DNA of 64,000 nt from Piper betle (taxonomy: Eukaryota; Streptophyta; Magnoliopsida; Piperales; Piperaceae). The stretch is from NCBI GenBank assembly GCA_033002965.1, contig JAURVB010013801.1, forward strand, positions 248,001 through 312,000. The letters are read 5' to 3'. Positions 49,475-62,474 of the stretch are shown here, piece by piece (position 1 is the stretch's first letter; the number at the start of each line of letters is the position of its first letter). Under the pieces are notes generated by a model. The model had not been told where the DNA came from. It made no database searches and saw nothing but the letters and a program-made list of their open reading frames with translations. Made by a program: the position numbers and the translations under genes.

Positions 49475-50795
49475 AGTGTTTATCAGGTTTTTGATGCTTT
49501 TTAGTTAAGCTCTGTTGATTTTTTAAATGCAGGCGATCCATACCGTGCTGAGCAGAATCGTTCTCCTAACAATGCACATCCGCCGCCCCCACAATGTTCA
49601 CAAAATCCCAACCAGAGACCTCCCAGCCGCCTCCTGTCATCACCGGCAGTGGAGGGTCGAGCTCAAACTACCCCGGCTATGAACCACGTCCTCTTCCTGG
49701 GCCGCCCCTTTGGCTCTCGAAGTTCGTGTTTGGCTTGGAGGAACTGGCCATAGCGACCGTTGGCTTCTCGGATGCCAACCTTCTGGGTCGAGGTGAGCTT
49801 GGGTGCGTCCACAAGGGGGTGCTCCCCGATGGGAAGGAAGTTGCAGTCAAGCAGCTCAACAAGGTTGGCGGTTGTTGGTGGCAGGGAGGGAGGGGTCAGT
49901 TGGTAGCAGAGGTGGAAATGATCATCCGAGCGCGTCACCCGAATCTGGTCCCCTTGGTTTGATAATGCGTTGCCGGTGAGCAGAGAATGCTCGTTTATGA
50001 GTTTGTCCCAAATGGCAGTCTCGAGTATCATTTGCACGGTGATCGTCTTTTTAAACAACTTAATAATCATTGCTTCGTGTCCCATTTGATTCTCTGATGT
50101 AAGTAGTTAATTTGAACATTATTTGGCAGGCATGGGAAGGCCAAAGCTGGAATGGCCTACCCGCTTTAATATTGTTCTGGGCGCTGCAAAAGGCCTTCCT
50201 CATCTTCATGACCTGGGTATTCGCTTAATTCTGTCTCTAGATTAGCTAATTTGGTATTGGATCTTCTGCTCTTAAAATCGGGAACCTAGAATCCATCATG
50301 GAGATATCAAAGCAGCTAACATGCTTCTCGATTACGATTTTGAACCAAAGCTATCATATTTTTGTTGTCTATGACTTACTTGGAAAAAACATTGGTAATT
50401 TCTACTGTCAGATGGCTATTCTGTGAACTGCGTAGTTGCGGATAGTTCAAAGTTGAGACTTGCTCTTTGAAGTTTTGTATGTGATAGCAAATTCGTCAAC
50501 TTTGCACTAACTCACTAATGAACCATTATTGCATTAGTTCCTGATTCCTTCACGTCTAAACCCTACTCTATCACTCATCATAAGATGTGATGGTGTTTCT
50601 ACTAGTTATTTGGCACCAGTGTATGTGTCTAGCGGCAAACTTTCTCCTAGAACAGACATTTTCTCATTTAGTGTGATGCTTTTGGAACACGTTATTGGAA
50701 GGCAACCTGGAAATTCTAGCCCCTCTCATGAAGATGTTAACTTGGTTAACTGGTTGGTGCTTCCCCCCAACCCCCATTATTTTCTGGATTTTTGA
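49281..50795 (+). pseudogene. PERK-like receptor kinase pseudogene
   Basis: Proline-rich extensin-like receptor kinases are plasma-membrane kinases. Fragments in order: a membrane-end/basic stretch (VVGLIFSCFSRKKKKKMKV, about 49295-49368), a kinase N-lobe at 49720-49962 (FGLEELAIATVGFSDANLLG, then KEVAVKQL with the ATP-binding Lys), the QRMLVYEFVPNGSLEYHLHG block to about 50040, WPTRFNIVLGAAKGL near 50155-50215, HHGDIKAANMLLDYDFEPKL near 50295-50350, and SSGKLSPRTDIFSFSVMLLE at 50625-50690. The Gly-Tyr before CVAGEQ is TGA TAA (49960-49965). The catalytic HRD is HGD and the magnesium-binding DFG is replaced by YFC, so it would be catalytically dead even if translated. Gly-rich loop reads GRGELG. 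The C-lobe end is missing. Several intron edges can still be guessed. Confidence 0.82.
49436..49472. repeat. (AT)n microsatellite
   Basis: About 35 bases of alternating A and T inside the kinase pseudogene, between the membrane-end exon and the kinase N-lobe. Confidence 0.95.
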
Positions 50796-52857
50796 ACATG
50801 CATGCTTAAGGTATGTTCTGTAACTTACAGTGGAGGACAACAATAACTTGTATTATGATAAAATTTTGCGACAGTTGTCTTTTAAAACAGCTCCAAACAA
50901 TTTGCCTTTGACCGTTCGATGACCTTGCTTAGTAATTTAACTTTTGGATGTCAAATCGTTGGTCGTAAACGGGAAAAGATTTGCAGTGTTGCAGCAAATT
51001 CCATGTAATAATTTTGTAATTGATGTAAATCACTGCGAGTTAGGAAATTTGTAAGATATAACTGTAATAAGCGGTTACACTCCGTAAATTATGGTAATTT
51101 ACACCAATGAGAAATTTGTTACATGAAATTTTGTTATAACAAATGCTACGACAAATTTTTTCCGTTATAAATTATTTAATGGCTATGTATAAATAAGATT
51201 TAGAGAATATTATACGTTGACTATTATCGACGCAACATCCTATAATGATCCCAAGTAACTCTTAGTCTTTTATCGTTCTATAATTAAGTTAATGAGTAAA
51301 TGTGAAGTAGCATGAAGGATCTGTTATGGGCGTCTATATATATATATAGGAAAGATTTTGGACGTCTATATATATATAAACACCTCATAGCTTTACAAGT
51401 GAGACATGTTAATTAATCCAAGTTAGCTAGCTTAAGGGTAGTATGCCAATCACTTGTAAAGTGAACTATTCTTTTCTATTTCTTATTACCTAGTTCTTGC
51501 ACATTTGAGATGTATTTCAACTTACATTTAATGCCTTGTTCTTTTTTCTTTTTTATTGGGTTTGTTTAGAAACTTCCGCTTTAACTAACATTTTGATTTA
51601 ACTTTTTGAACAGGTAATTCATACCTTGGAAGATTTCTAAGTTCTCTTTGGAGAATTCTTGATACTTGGGACAAGAACAACAGTGCAATACAACACCACT
51701 CAATACAATCTATCTAAATGTATATCTATCTCTCTATCTATATATCTCCATAATAATTAAGTCTTTTTGGAAATTTTTTTTAATTTAGGAAGTTTTTGTT
51801 AGTTTGTTCTACTATATACTTAGATTGGTGCCACTGTATTATTCGCAATATTTTTTTAATAGAATTTTCTCTTTCAATATTAATAGAATTTTGTCAGCTT
51901 TTATCTATTGTCATTTGTCCTCCACTAATTTGCCTAAATTTACTACGAGTCTCTTAATATTGCTTTACAATTTAGTGCCATGCATATTAATAATTACTTA
52001 GAAATAGATGGAATAGTTATAATAGGTGTAATTGTTTATACAAATTAGAAAATAGTGTTGCTTAGCTCGCAAGGAACTCAATCAATAGTTGTGGTACATA
52101 ATAGTCATTATTTGGAGAGTTTTAATATCTTTATATTATGATGTGTAGACGGATTAGTTAAATTTCATCGTTTAAAGATGCAAGAAAAATATGAATGATG
52201 CATGCATTAATCGATGTTTATATAGGTAATGTTATTGTGATGTAAGGAATTGGAACTAAGTTAAGCTTTTATGCAGAAGACATATCAGGTGCTTATATCC
52301 ACAGCGAGCAAGGCATATAGGATTATAAATCCAAGTCATGCAACCTGATTATTTAGACGTTGTACAGTCATTTCTTATTTTTCCCCTCAAACTTCAAGAG
52401 CTAATACAAAAAAGCCTAACAATTCTTTAACTTTAGTACGATGCGAACAAATGAATAAAAAGAAGGAAAGAGTTAGACCATGACATTACATTTCAATGAC
52501 CTTTTCCCCCAGAAATCCCCGATTAGGGGGAAAAGGGGTTTAAGTGGAAAAATAGCTCAGACATCCCTGCTTTTGAGTCCCCATTTACTGGGTCTCCTTT
52601 ACAGACGGGCCAACGAAAGAAATATAGTTTCCCCTGACAACATACAGAAAACCTGAGCCAGTAATGAACAAAACTGGTGGATGGTAATTGTAGATACAGG
52701 CACCTGAATGCTACTTTCATGGAGGAACCACCATCCGTAGCCTTCAAAAGGAAAAATGCGCATCGAGAACACTCTAAGGTGATCAGGCTGAAGAAAAACA
52801 AAGCTATACAGATTGGGGAGCAGCAAGGCAGGTATCTCACCCCCTTTGCTTATGAAA
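50796..52857. other. Intergenic and golgin 3' UTR
   Basis: AT-rich with no gene. A short duplicated word around 51333-51382 (GGACGTCTATATATATATA type) is visible. The right end, about 52500-52857, is probably the 3' UTR of the golgin gene. Confidence 0.55.
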
Positions 52858-55800
52858 TCAAGTTGTGCCGACTGCAGTACTCGATCTTTGTATCTGTCAT
52901 TAAATGTAAATAAAGACAACGTAAGTAATCCAACTACGGTAATTTCAAAAGGGCATTGGGCTTTAGACTTTACTTGGTTTACAAGCAAATCAACTTGTTC
53001 TCTGTACATCTCCTTGAGATCAACTATATCCGCACGAAGTTCTTCTAACTGCACATACAGAACACATTCTTGAGCAAACTTCGCAGCTCGACGTTAAACA
53101 GGCGGACAGATTTGACAATTAAAACAGAGATCACATGCATATTGAGAAGTTCATTTTAATGCAGTAGGGACAGGAAAGGCCTTCAACAGACAGAAAGCAA
53201 TGTCATTTAGAAACTAGCAGATTTTGCAGTACAACAAAAAAATAAAATAATAAATCAGTTAAGTGGAAAACATGGAAGAAATCAAATGGCTAACAGAAAA
53301 ACAAAAACTCAGCTACAGTAACTAAAAGCATTATAACCAAGAGTAAGACATCAAGGTAGCTTAACATGAGAAATAATTCTTGTCCATTCAGATATATTGA
53401 AGTGGAAAAAATGAGAAACAAGTCACCTCCTCATCACGTTCACCCATAAGTTCCAATGCTGCAGTGTGCCGCCTCCTTAAAGCTTCAAGCTCTGCTTGCA
53501 TGCCAGGCACTAAAGCCGCCTCACTCCTTAGTTTTTCACACTGCAGAAAATAATTGCATAAAATTTGTTTTAAAAAGAAATGTAGACAAATGGTAATCTG
53601 ACAAAGAGATAAACAAAAACCAGTGAAAATCCGACCTGAGCAGTCATTTTAACAAGTTCCTCGGCGAGAGAGTCCCGTATAGATTCCAAAGATGCCTGGA
53701 ACATCAAACAACGACAAAAATAATACAAGAAAATTCAAAATGTCACCTCTCTAATAAAGGCGCGCCAATACCTGTGCTTAAGATCTTATAAAGGATAACA
53801 AGAAAAATAAGGGTAACAATGAGATAGGAGAAAATAAGGAAAGAGGAAAATACCAAACGTGACATGTACGAAGCGAGTTCACCATCTTTCTGACGGAGTG
53901 TTGCCTCAAAGGTACTAGGGGTCATGCTTTTCAAAAAATAAGGAGCCATAGTTACTTCACCAGAAAATCTTCGCTCAAGGAAAGGCCCACCGTCAGATGA
54001 GTCCAAAGAAGCTTGAAGAAAATGACTTTCCTCAATGCTACTAAGACTTCCAGAACTAGATGGCTTCCTCACTAAATAATTTCCTGAAAGGAATAAGTTA
54101 ACAACCAAAAAGTATAAAGGAAATTAAATATTGCGGGACCACTCTCCCATCATCACCATTTTCCACTGTTGTATTTGAAGTTTTGATCGCCTGTACAACA
54201 GAATTTTCACGAGAAGCTGCTCTTTCCAATTCAATTCTCGTTGTTCTTTCCCGCTCTAGCTCCTGTAAGTTTATAAAATGCTCAGGACTCTAATGACTGA
54301 AAACCTCTCTGTGAAATTAACTTCTAGTAATCCAGATACATTATCTAAATCAACAAAATTTAGCCCTATACTTTCCTCCATGGAAATTATATTTGTGAAC
54401 CACTAAAAAAATAAAATCATACGAAACGCCTCATGTGGTTCAGGCACTTTAAGACCAGCAAAGCAGCAAAATAAATAAATAAATAAATAAAGTAAAATAA
54501 AACCCCCAAGATGGCTGGTTTTTCTTTCTCCAGTCATCAATGGAAGATTCTAAAGAACACAACTCAGTTTCGGAGTAAAAGTTTCAAACAGTAACCTGCT
54601 CTACAACTCCTCTCCTCTCTATTTCCTCCTGTAGTTCATTTTTATGCTTGCTCCTAAGTTGCTTGAGTTCCTCTTCTAGCTGTTTTGCACGCCCTTCATG
54701 TGTGGCAGCAGCTTCTTTAGCTGCAAGATATTCTTGCCTACTTTCAGACGCTCTTTCTCTCTCCTTCTCCAGCAATCGACTCAACTGAGTTTGCTCTGCT
54801 CTGAGACATGAAATCTGAAAACATCCCAGTATCAAAATAACATATATGTAACCCAATTTTAGCCAGCACCAGCAAAAGAATAATTGTAAACACCAAACAC
54901 CTGCGCTTCAAGAACAGCCATTCTTGATAAAGTCTGAGACAACCGCTCATTCATTGACCGTTCTCTTTTCCTCAGAAGCAGCAGCTTTGGCTTCAGCATC
55001 CTATAATATCAGTAATTTATTTTTGGACAAGAAAACAACAGCACCATAGAAAAACTTAGATAAAAAATATAAACCTGTAAACGGGTGTTTAAAGCTCTCT
55101 CAACTCCAGCCCAAGCTTCTGCCTTTCTAGCAGTTGTTTCCTGTCCATAAACATTCAGCACGCCCACTCAAATAATAAACAAACCATGTTTCTTGAACCA
55201 AAGTCATCATTGCAAGTTGACTACTTAATATCATACAGCCACAACCTGCATTGCTTCAATTTGCCTCAAGAGTGGTCGGGTTGATTCTGGAACCTGTGAA
55301 ATTAATTCCTCACAGCGTCTCTCACTAGCCTGTTAACAATGCTCATTTCATGAATGAATTAAAAACACTCAAGAACCAAATATTTTCTGCCAACGGCAAT
55401 GGAAGAATATCATAAAAATCATACCTGATAGCGTTTCTGAAGATCATCAATGTCCCTTCGAAGCATATCTTCTCTAAAAACTGCCTAAAAAGAAACAACA
55501 GCACACCACTTAAAATAAAATGTCAATCCAAGAATAATGAGAATCATCACCTCTTGATGTATTACCTGCTGTTCTGTTCTAGTAAGTGATTGTCTCAGTT
55601 CTTCAAGTGTTTGAACAAGTGTTGCTTCACGCTCTCCGGCTTCCTTCAGTTGACCCTCAAGTTCAGATCTTACTTCATTATTCGCACGGGCCTCAGCCAA
55701 TGCTTCAGCCTCCTTAGCTGCATTCAAAGCACTTGTATAAAATTCTTTTTGAGCGGCAAGTTCTGCCTGACTCTTCTCACTTGTTTCCTGCAATAACTTT

Positions 55801-58800
55801 TCCGTGGCAGCCTTGTCTCTCTTTATGCTCTCTACTTTCGTTTCTTCCACCTGATAAAAAAAGCAAGAATGTTAAATCCTGCAAGACTTCTAGTTGACAG
55901 AAACACTAGAAGTAGAAAGTGGATGAAATTTTATTTTATTTTATTTTTATTTTTTTAAAAATCATACAACTAAAAGAGCTGCCATCATTTTTACGCTGTT
56001 AACTGCTCCACCAAGACCAAATTTTTCAACAAAAGAACATTTTCAGCTGCCCTAAATGTACTTAGAAAATGAAAAAGTACGTCAAAACTACCTGGATCTT
56101 CGAATTCAGCCTTTGTTTTTCTTCTTCTAACTCTCTGATCTGGCATAATTATCAGTCAGATAACTGATGAGCATAAAAATATAATATTAAGAGAATTTGA
56201 AAATGAGTAGCAAAAATGACTCCAATTATTAAATGTTCATAAGATCTGAGTCATACTTGTGCCCTCAACTTTCTAATTTGTGACTCTTGAGCAGCTTGTT
56301 TCCTTGAAAGTTCCTCACCTAAAAATGGAATTTCGTAAAATCTAAAGCAAAATATTCTCAAAGAAATAAATACCGAAATTCATAACTAATAGAAAACTTC
56401 AGCCTCTTAGGTCAGGGATTTCCTGCTTCATTAATAAGAGAATTTTATTCACTCAACTTGGAAAAGATAGTAGTGCAAAACATTAATCACTAAGTTTACA
56501 GTATTCTAAAGCCTAAGCAAAAAGTGGAAGATCCAAAAGGCAAGCAGAAGAACTCACCGAGAACCAAAAGAAACTTGACCATGACAAATAATAAAATCTT
56601 AAGCAACCTTGTATAAACAGCACTGTCTCATCCTAATCAAAGATTCACACTATATCTGTCGGCAATAAATTCTATGCAGAGTACTGATACGATCTTGGTC
56701 ACTTTTATTATTCAGCTTGTCAAAACAACTTAACATTTCTAAAAGGCCAACATGTGACTGGAATTACCAGTAAAGGTACAGCCAAATTGTGTATGATAAT
56801 TACCTTCAGCCATCACTTGATTGATAATTTCATCCTTTTCTTTCAAAAGAGCAGCTGCATCACTTTTTCTGCTTTGTTCTCTCCTCAATGTATCCCTCTC
56901 CTTCGTAAGAGCATAAAGCTGAATAACAACATCATTTCAATTAAAATTTTGACATATTCTGTGCCATACGAACAAAATCCATATAACAAAAGCTAGAAAA
57001 ACTCAACCTAATAATGCCTAGCAAAAATATAGAAACTTGCAGGCATTGATGTTTTCATTATTAATTCTCGGGCGAGTAAAATAACTATATAGGCAGACCA
57101 CTGATGCCAATATAATGTAATTTCATTTGAATTATTCTTTCAATAAAGAACGGTATCAGAGATACTCCTAGGACGATTTTTTCATGCAATTCCAATTAAA
57201 ATTTTTATCACAAATAGTTTCTTTCACAAAAAATTACTATTAATTGAACTTTGCTCCCAAAAATAAAAAAATGCATCAAAAGAATACTCATTTTCTACTT
57301 TTGTAGTCTGTTTTCAGATTGTTGAGTAACTGTTTTTTGGTTTTTGCTTGAAAGTGCAGTAATTTTTCAGTAAGCATTTTTTCCAGCTAAAAAACCTAGT
57401 TTCAAACAGAGCTAATAAAGTAATAACAAATCAAGTACAGTTGCCAAGTTCAGCTGTATGCTAAAAATTTTCCAATAAGGCGAATAGTTATTTAGTAAAA
57501 TATATTTGTATGTTTACTTTAATAGTTAAAAATCCTATATCATATCAAAGACAAAACAAACTAGTAATCAAGTTCAGGTCTCCTAAAATTGTAAGAACAA
57601 CTCAAACTAAAGACTAAATTAGTTTACAATAAAATGCTGCTAGTTTTTAGTTCCCTGTTTCAATCTATATAAGCTGATACAATCTTCAGTAAAGTATATG
57701 CAACTAAATTACCTTCCTTTCAAGAGATGCCACTCTTTGGTGAAATTCTTCTCGCAATGCATCAATTTCTGATTCTCCAGACTTTTTCTAGGACATTCAA
57801 ATTATGCCACGGTCAGTTTCTTACTATGCAAACAAAATGTATACAAAAAATTTGTCAAGTGACGGAAATTTTCATTACTATTGCATGTTCTTAGTAACTG
57901 AGCTATAACTATTCCAAATAAATGAGGATTTTGTCGAGAAATATGGAGATATTTTCCCATAGGAGAAGTTCTACAGTGATTAAACCTCTAAAACATCAAC
58001 TACAAGGCAAGTTTATCAAACAAATTTAGAGCATAATTATCAACTAAAGGCATATTGAAAAGGTTGGCAAGTTTAATAATAAATATTGCAAGTACTACAT
58101 AGAATGATTTATAAGATAGAAGACAAAGATATCAACAGCGATACTAGTAGTACAATCAAATGTTCATGTTTAATACAGATGAAGACCTCAAATTGTATGT
58201 AACTCAAGTAACAATAGTAATTTCATGTTGCTTCTAACCTACAACAAACTACTGGAACCTTTCTTCTACAGCTTCTGACTCTGTGGCTTCTTTTATCTCT
58301 AATTCATGATTGTAAAATGGCTACACAAATATTGAAATAATAGCCAGAGAATAAAAAATAATTTAAGGGACTGACAGAGTATGCAACAGAAAACAATAGG
58401 TAGCCCCTCAGATTTTGTCTGGTCGTACTCAGAAATTTGAAAGAAAAAGGAGGGTTCCAACCTTCACATCTTGAACGAAAGATTTAAGCTGCTCATTTTC
58501 AGTCATCAGCTTTGCAATTTCATCAGCTTTTGCCTGCAAAACAAGTCACATATCACTAAAATTATCATGGGCCATTAACCAAATGTACCTACAGTAAAAA
58601 GAAACTACCAGATTTGGGACAAGAAAGAAAGAGAAAAAAGTACCAATTTGATCATAAACTATCCTCAGAAAGAACTATGAAACAAACCATGACACTTGAA
58701 TAACCAATGCAAGTGAGATTTTGAAAAAAATATACCTGAGCTTGTCTAGCGGCTCCTTGCAATGCAGCTTCCATTAACTTCATTTCCTCCTTCAAGAACG

Positions 58801-60423
58801 TTCTTTCAGACAACTCAAGTATGTCGGGGGCTCCAGTGGCAACACTTGTGTTAGGTTCTTTACTATTTTCTAAAACTTCCACATTAAAGGTTCCAATGGC
58901 TGAACTTGTATCAGGCTCTTCACTATTTCCAGAGACATCCACTTTAACATATTCCAGCGAGCTAACACCAGGATGCATAGAATCAGAAATTTCATTTGTA
59001 ACCTGCTCAGCGTCATGCACACTCAGTGGCCCGATGGTTGACTGAACATTATTACCATCATCAGCAATAGGATTCAATTGTACATCCAAAGCCTCTGGTT
59101 CAACATTTATTTGACTGCTATCTAGTGATGCACCATGCCTCTGAATGCTTTCATCAGGAAGATGGACTACATGCTCCGCAGACTTGCTTTCTTCTGAAGC
59201 AGAGGACTCATCAGTAACAACAACAACCTTTCCAACTTCTCCTGATTCAGTAGTGTGAATCAATGTGGTTTCACCAACCTGAGATTCTTCCCTTTCATGA
59301 TCATATGCCTGCAATGAAACGGAGGAATCAATGTTTTCTGAACTTTTAATTGTAGCCGGGACTTCTGCCACTGACAGAGGACTATCATGAGGATCAGTTT
59401 CATCAGATTCACCAACTTCATTAGGTGAAGATACAGCAATTTGAGATCCCCCATCCCCCTCTTGAAGTGCAAGTGTACCCGATTCCCATTCAGAGGAAAC
59501 CTGTTTTTCAGCAGACATAAATGATGCTTTATCAGAACCATCAGTCAATTTCTCTGATGATGATAACTGATGTGGTTGTTCTTCCTTTTCAGAAGAACCT
59601 TCATCACTTTCTGAACTCTTTTGGCCCATAAAGGCCATAACAGGATCAAAAAGGGTTTTCCGATCTGATGATGAAGGCCATAAGGCAGAACCTAGAAATT
59701 AGTACAGCCCAAAAGCAGGGGATGTTAATGCAAGACAGGAGACCACAACCATACAGTAAGAATTTGTATTGTACTAGATAATAAAATCTTCAATAAGTTA
59801 ATAATGATAGCACCAATTTAACTTAAAAGTAGAAAATCCTGTGACTTGTTACGCATGCAAATTCATTATTCTCCCTCTACTGAAATTCAATATACGATAA
59901 CAACAATTTAACTTAAAGGAGAGAGATCTGTGCCCATACATAATCAATATTCTTCCTATACTAAAGCATGTCACTTTCACAAAGATAAACATTCTACAAG
60001 AGTTATGACACGAGTTTTTGATTCTACATGATGATTCTATTAATTTGTTCGCTGACGGACAGAGAAAATATTTTATTGCGGATTGACAATTCCTCAAACA
60101 TTCTTTAAAAAAACTGCACAGCAAGTAGTCAAAGCTCTTCTCTCAAATGTAAGACAAATTTAACTTGAATCTACAAATTTAAATCAGTAAAAATAACAAA
60201 GTCAAATATTATACATGCATTTCAGGTAGTAATTAGACAGCATGAAAAGCTACCGCCACCAATGGGGTAACGTGTACTTACTTTCGCCAGAATCGGGCTT
60301 CTCCTCCAACCCAAGAGCGCTATCGAAATTCTTCTCAATGTTCTTCACACTCTCACTCAGTTTCGTCACTGCCCCAGCCAGATCAGGGAAGTTCCCAAGG
60401 GATACCTTCCCCAACCACGCCAT
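52858..60423 (-). CDS. GC5: Golgin candidate 5 (TMF homologue)
   Basis: Plant golgin candidate 5 is a long coiled-coil tethering protein at the Golgi that binds Rab6-type GTPases, homologous to animal TMF/ARA160. Nineteen exons read in register: 60282-60423, 58736-59691, 58462-58533, 57713-57787, 56804-56918, 56257-56318, 56092-56139, 55566-55850, 55425-55484, 55246-55329, 55075-55140, 54901-55000, 54596-54814, 54157-54262, 53854-54083, 53636-53695, 53427-53540, 52974-53048 and 52858-52893. It starts MAWLGKVSLGNFPDLAGAV (the GC5 signature), then SLFDP-like KTLFDPVMAFMG, an acidic Ser/Glu-rich region, long coiled coil, KSMTP with TLRQKDGELASYMSRL, and the conserved C-terminal block LRADIVDLKEMYREQVDLLV. 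Exon 54901-55000 has one base too many (A run, 54966-54969), which would end translation within that exon; without it the protein is 967 residues, the usual length. Every other exon is clean, so a consensus error is likely. Confidence 0.93.
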
Positions 60424-62218
60424 CTTCTCCAACCTACCCAATATCCACCGTCCTCAAGCTCGATCTCTCCACCTTCAAAATATGCCAAAAAAGGGGGAAA
60501 AAATCATCCTTCGCAAACTCATACAAAAGACAACAGACTAAATTTCTTAAAACAATAAACTGAATCAACCTAATACAACCTCGGATCGGCGTTTTAATCA
60601 TCAATGGAATCAACCAAATTAAAAAAAATTTGCACCAAATTTTCACAAAGTAAAGTCCGAATCAATCACGAATGCATTATAAAAAAAAAATTAAAAAGAG
60701 AGAGATCTAGATTGTAGTTGGAACCAATAAATTAAAACAATCTCTGGAACACAGAAATACCACGGGCACAGATTGGGGAGACGAAATTGAGGAGATCTTC
60801 CAAGGGCCGAGATTGATTGGATGAAGGAGACGAAGGTAGTATTTACAAATGGAAGACGAGGTTATATTATCTTTGTGTATGTACGTACGTATTGCGTGAT
60901 GATGTTCTTTCGTTCATATGCTTATACAAGTTTTAAATTTTAATCCTTCTCTCTTGTTTTTTTGTTGCAAACTTAAAAAATGTTCTTTTTCTTATGTGAG
61001 AATGCTGTTCCTAAGTCGAGCTCAGTTTTTAATTTAACTCGACTCGAATAGTTCAAAATTCATTCAAATTCGACTTGAATAGCTCTCCCATAGCTCTCCC
61101 AACTGAATTATGATCCTCGTTTATTATGATCCTCGTTTATTATTTTATTGTATATGAATAAATATAACTAATTATAATTGAATATATATATACAATAAAA
61201 TAATATATATATTATTATATTATATTATCAAGTCGAGTTCGAATTATAATCGAGTCAAACATTGTTTACTAAAACTCGACTCGTAAGATTTAACTTTGAA
61301 TCTAGTCGGAGCTGAAATATTTAAATGTCAAATTTTGAATCAAATCAAACCAAGCCAAATGTCAAATATTTACGAGCTTGTTCATTTAATTAACGGCCAT
61401 AAGTAAAACTTATCAAAGAAAAATACTCTAAGAAAATATTATTATGGAATAAAAATGTCTAAGGTTTTTAATTTTTTAGGTGAAAGACATAATTTTGTGT
61501 AGAGAATGCAATGTTTTATTGTATAGTACACTAGTTCAGATAATCCATCTTTATTTATTTGGTTAAAAAATCCTGTTTTACATTTATATTTATAACATTT
61601 TAAGGATTGATTATGATTGATATGAAAAGGTTATATAGTAAATAAAATTTCACTGCTTATAATTTATTAAAAAAATTAATTGTGATGTAAATATGTGATT
61701 TTCGTATTTTTATAAAAAAATATAATGTGATTATATTTTTGGAGAAAACTTAATAAAAGTCTTAGTGATGAAATAATTTAAAATATATAATTTTTAAATG
61801 AAAATAATATTTGATTATGAATTACTATTTATATATATTATAGTTTTTTTTTCATTTTTTCATGCCAGCCATACATAAATTGTCATTGTCTATTTATCTA
61901 TTTGATATTATTTTACATGAAATATTGAGTTTAAATTGAATACGCATAAAATTAACCTTGTTTAGTTTCATATTGAAGGAAACTCCAAAGGAAATTGACC
62001 GTCAAATAAAATCAAATTTAATCGGCCGATAAATAATTAATAAATAAGCCAACTTTTAATGGGGCCGTATACCCTTTTACCCTTTTACCCGTATCTGCGA
62101 AGGGTAAGAACCGCCTAAGACATCGGACTATTGACTCGCGTCGTCGCGTGCCCTAACCTTCTCCCCGTCGGTGCCGCCTTTTCCGGCGAACTTTTCGCTC
62201 CGGCGGCGGCGAAGGAAG
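60424..62218. other. Divergent promoter region with CTCGAG-type repeat
   Basis: Lies between the golgin start (minus) and the unidentified gene at 62219 (plus). Golgin leader sequence probably lies in 60424-60850. About 61010-61385 is a degenerate gactcgaa / gttcgaat repeat, and 61400-62050 is AT-rich with nothing visible. Confidence 0.55.
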
Positions 62219-62474
62219 ATGGAGTCGAGGGAGAGAGACCGCGACGGGGAAGATCGTCCGCGCCGTCATTTGAGCAGCTTGGTTGTTCGACCGTCGACGT
62301 CGGGGAGCGATGTCGAAGAGAAGGCCGCCGTCGCCGCCGCCGTCTGCGACGGCGGCGGACGAGGCCGCGGCGGTGGAGGAGGCATAGAGGGTGATAAGCG
62401 ACCCCATGCCAGCGAGTCTTTTCATGCCCGCTCGGATCGGTTACGCGGCGGTCGTCGTAGTCACCAAGGTCTGC
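62219..62474 (+). CDS. First exon of an unidentified gene, partial
   Basis: A GC-rich island begins near 62130. From ATG at 62219 the frame reads MESRERDRDGEDRPRRHLSS, then LVVRPSTS, an Ala/Gly-rich stretch and an Arg/Ser-rich part (SFHARSDRLRGGRRSHQ). A donor-like AAG|GTCTGCC lies at about 62468-62475. Composition (Arg, Asp, Gly, Ser) resembles low-complexity termini of RNA-binding proteins, but no domain is seen and the family is not identified. Other frames through this island are also open because of its high GC, so the frame is uncertain. Later exons would lie beyond or within the AT-rich remainder. Confidence 0.4.
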
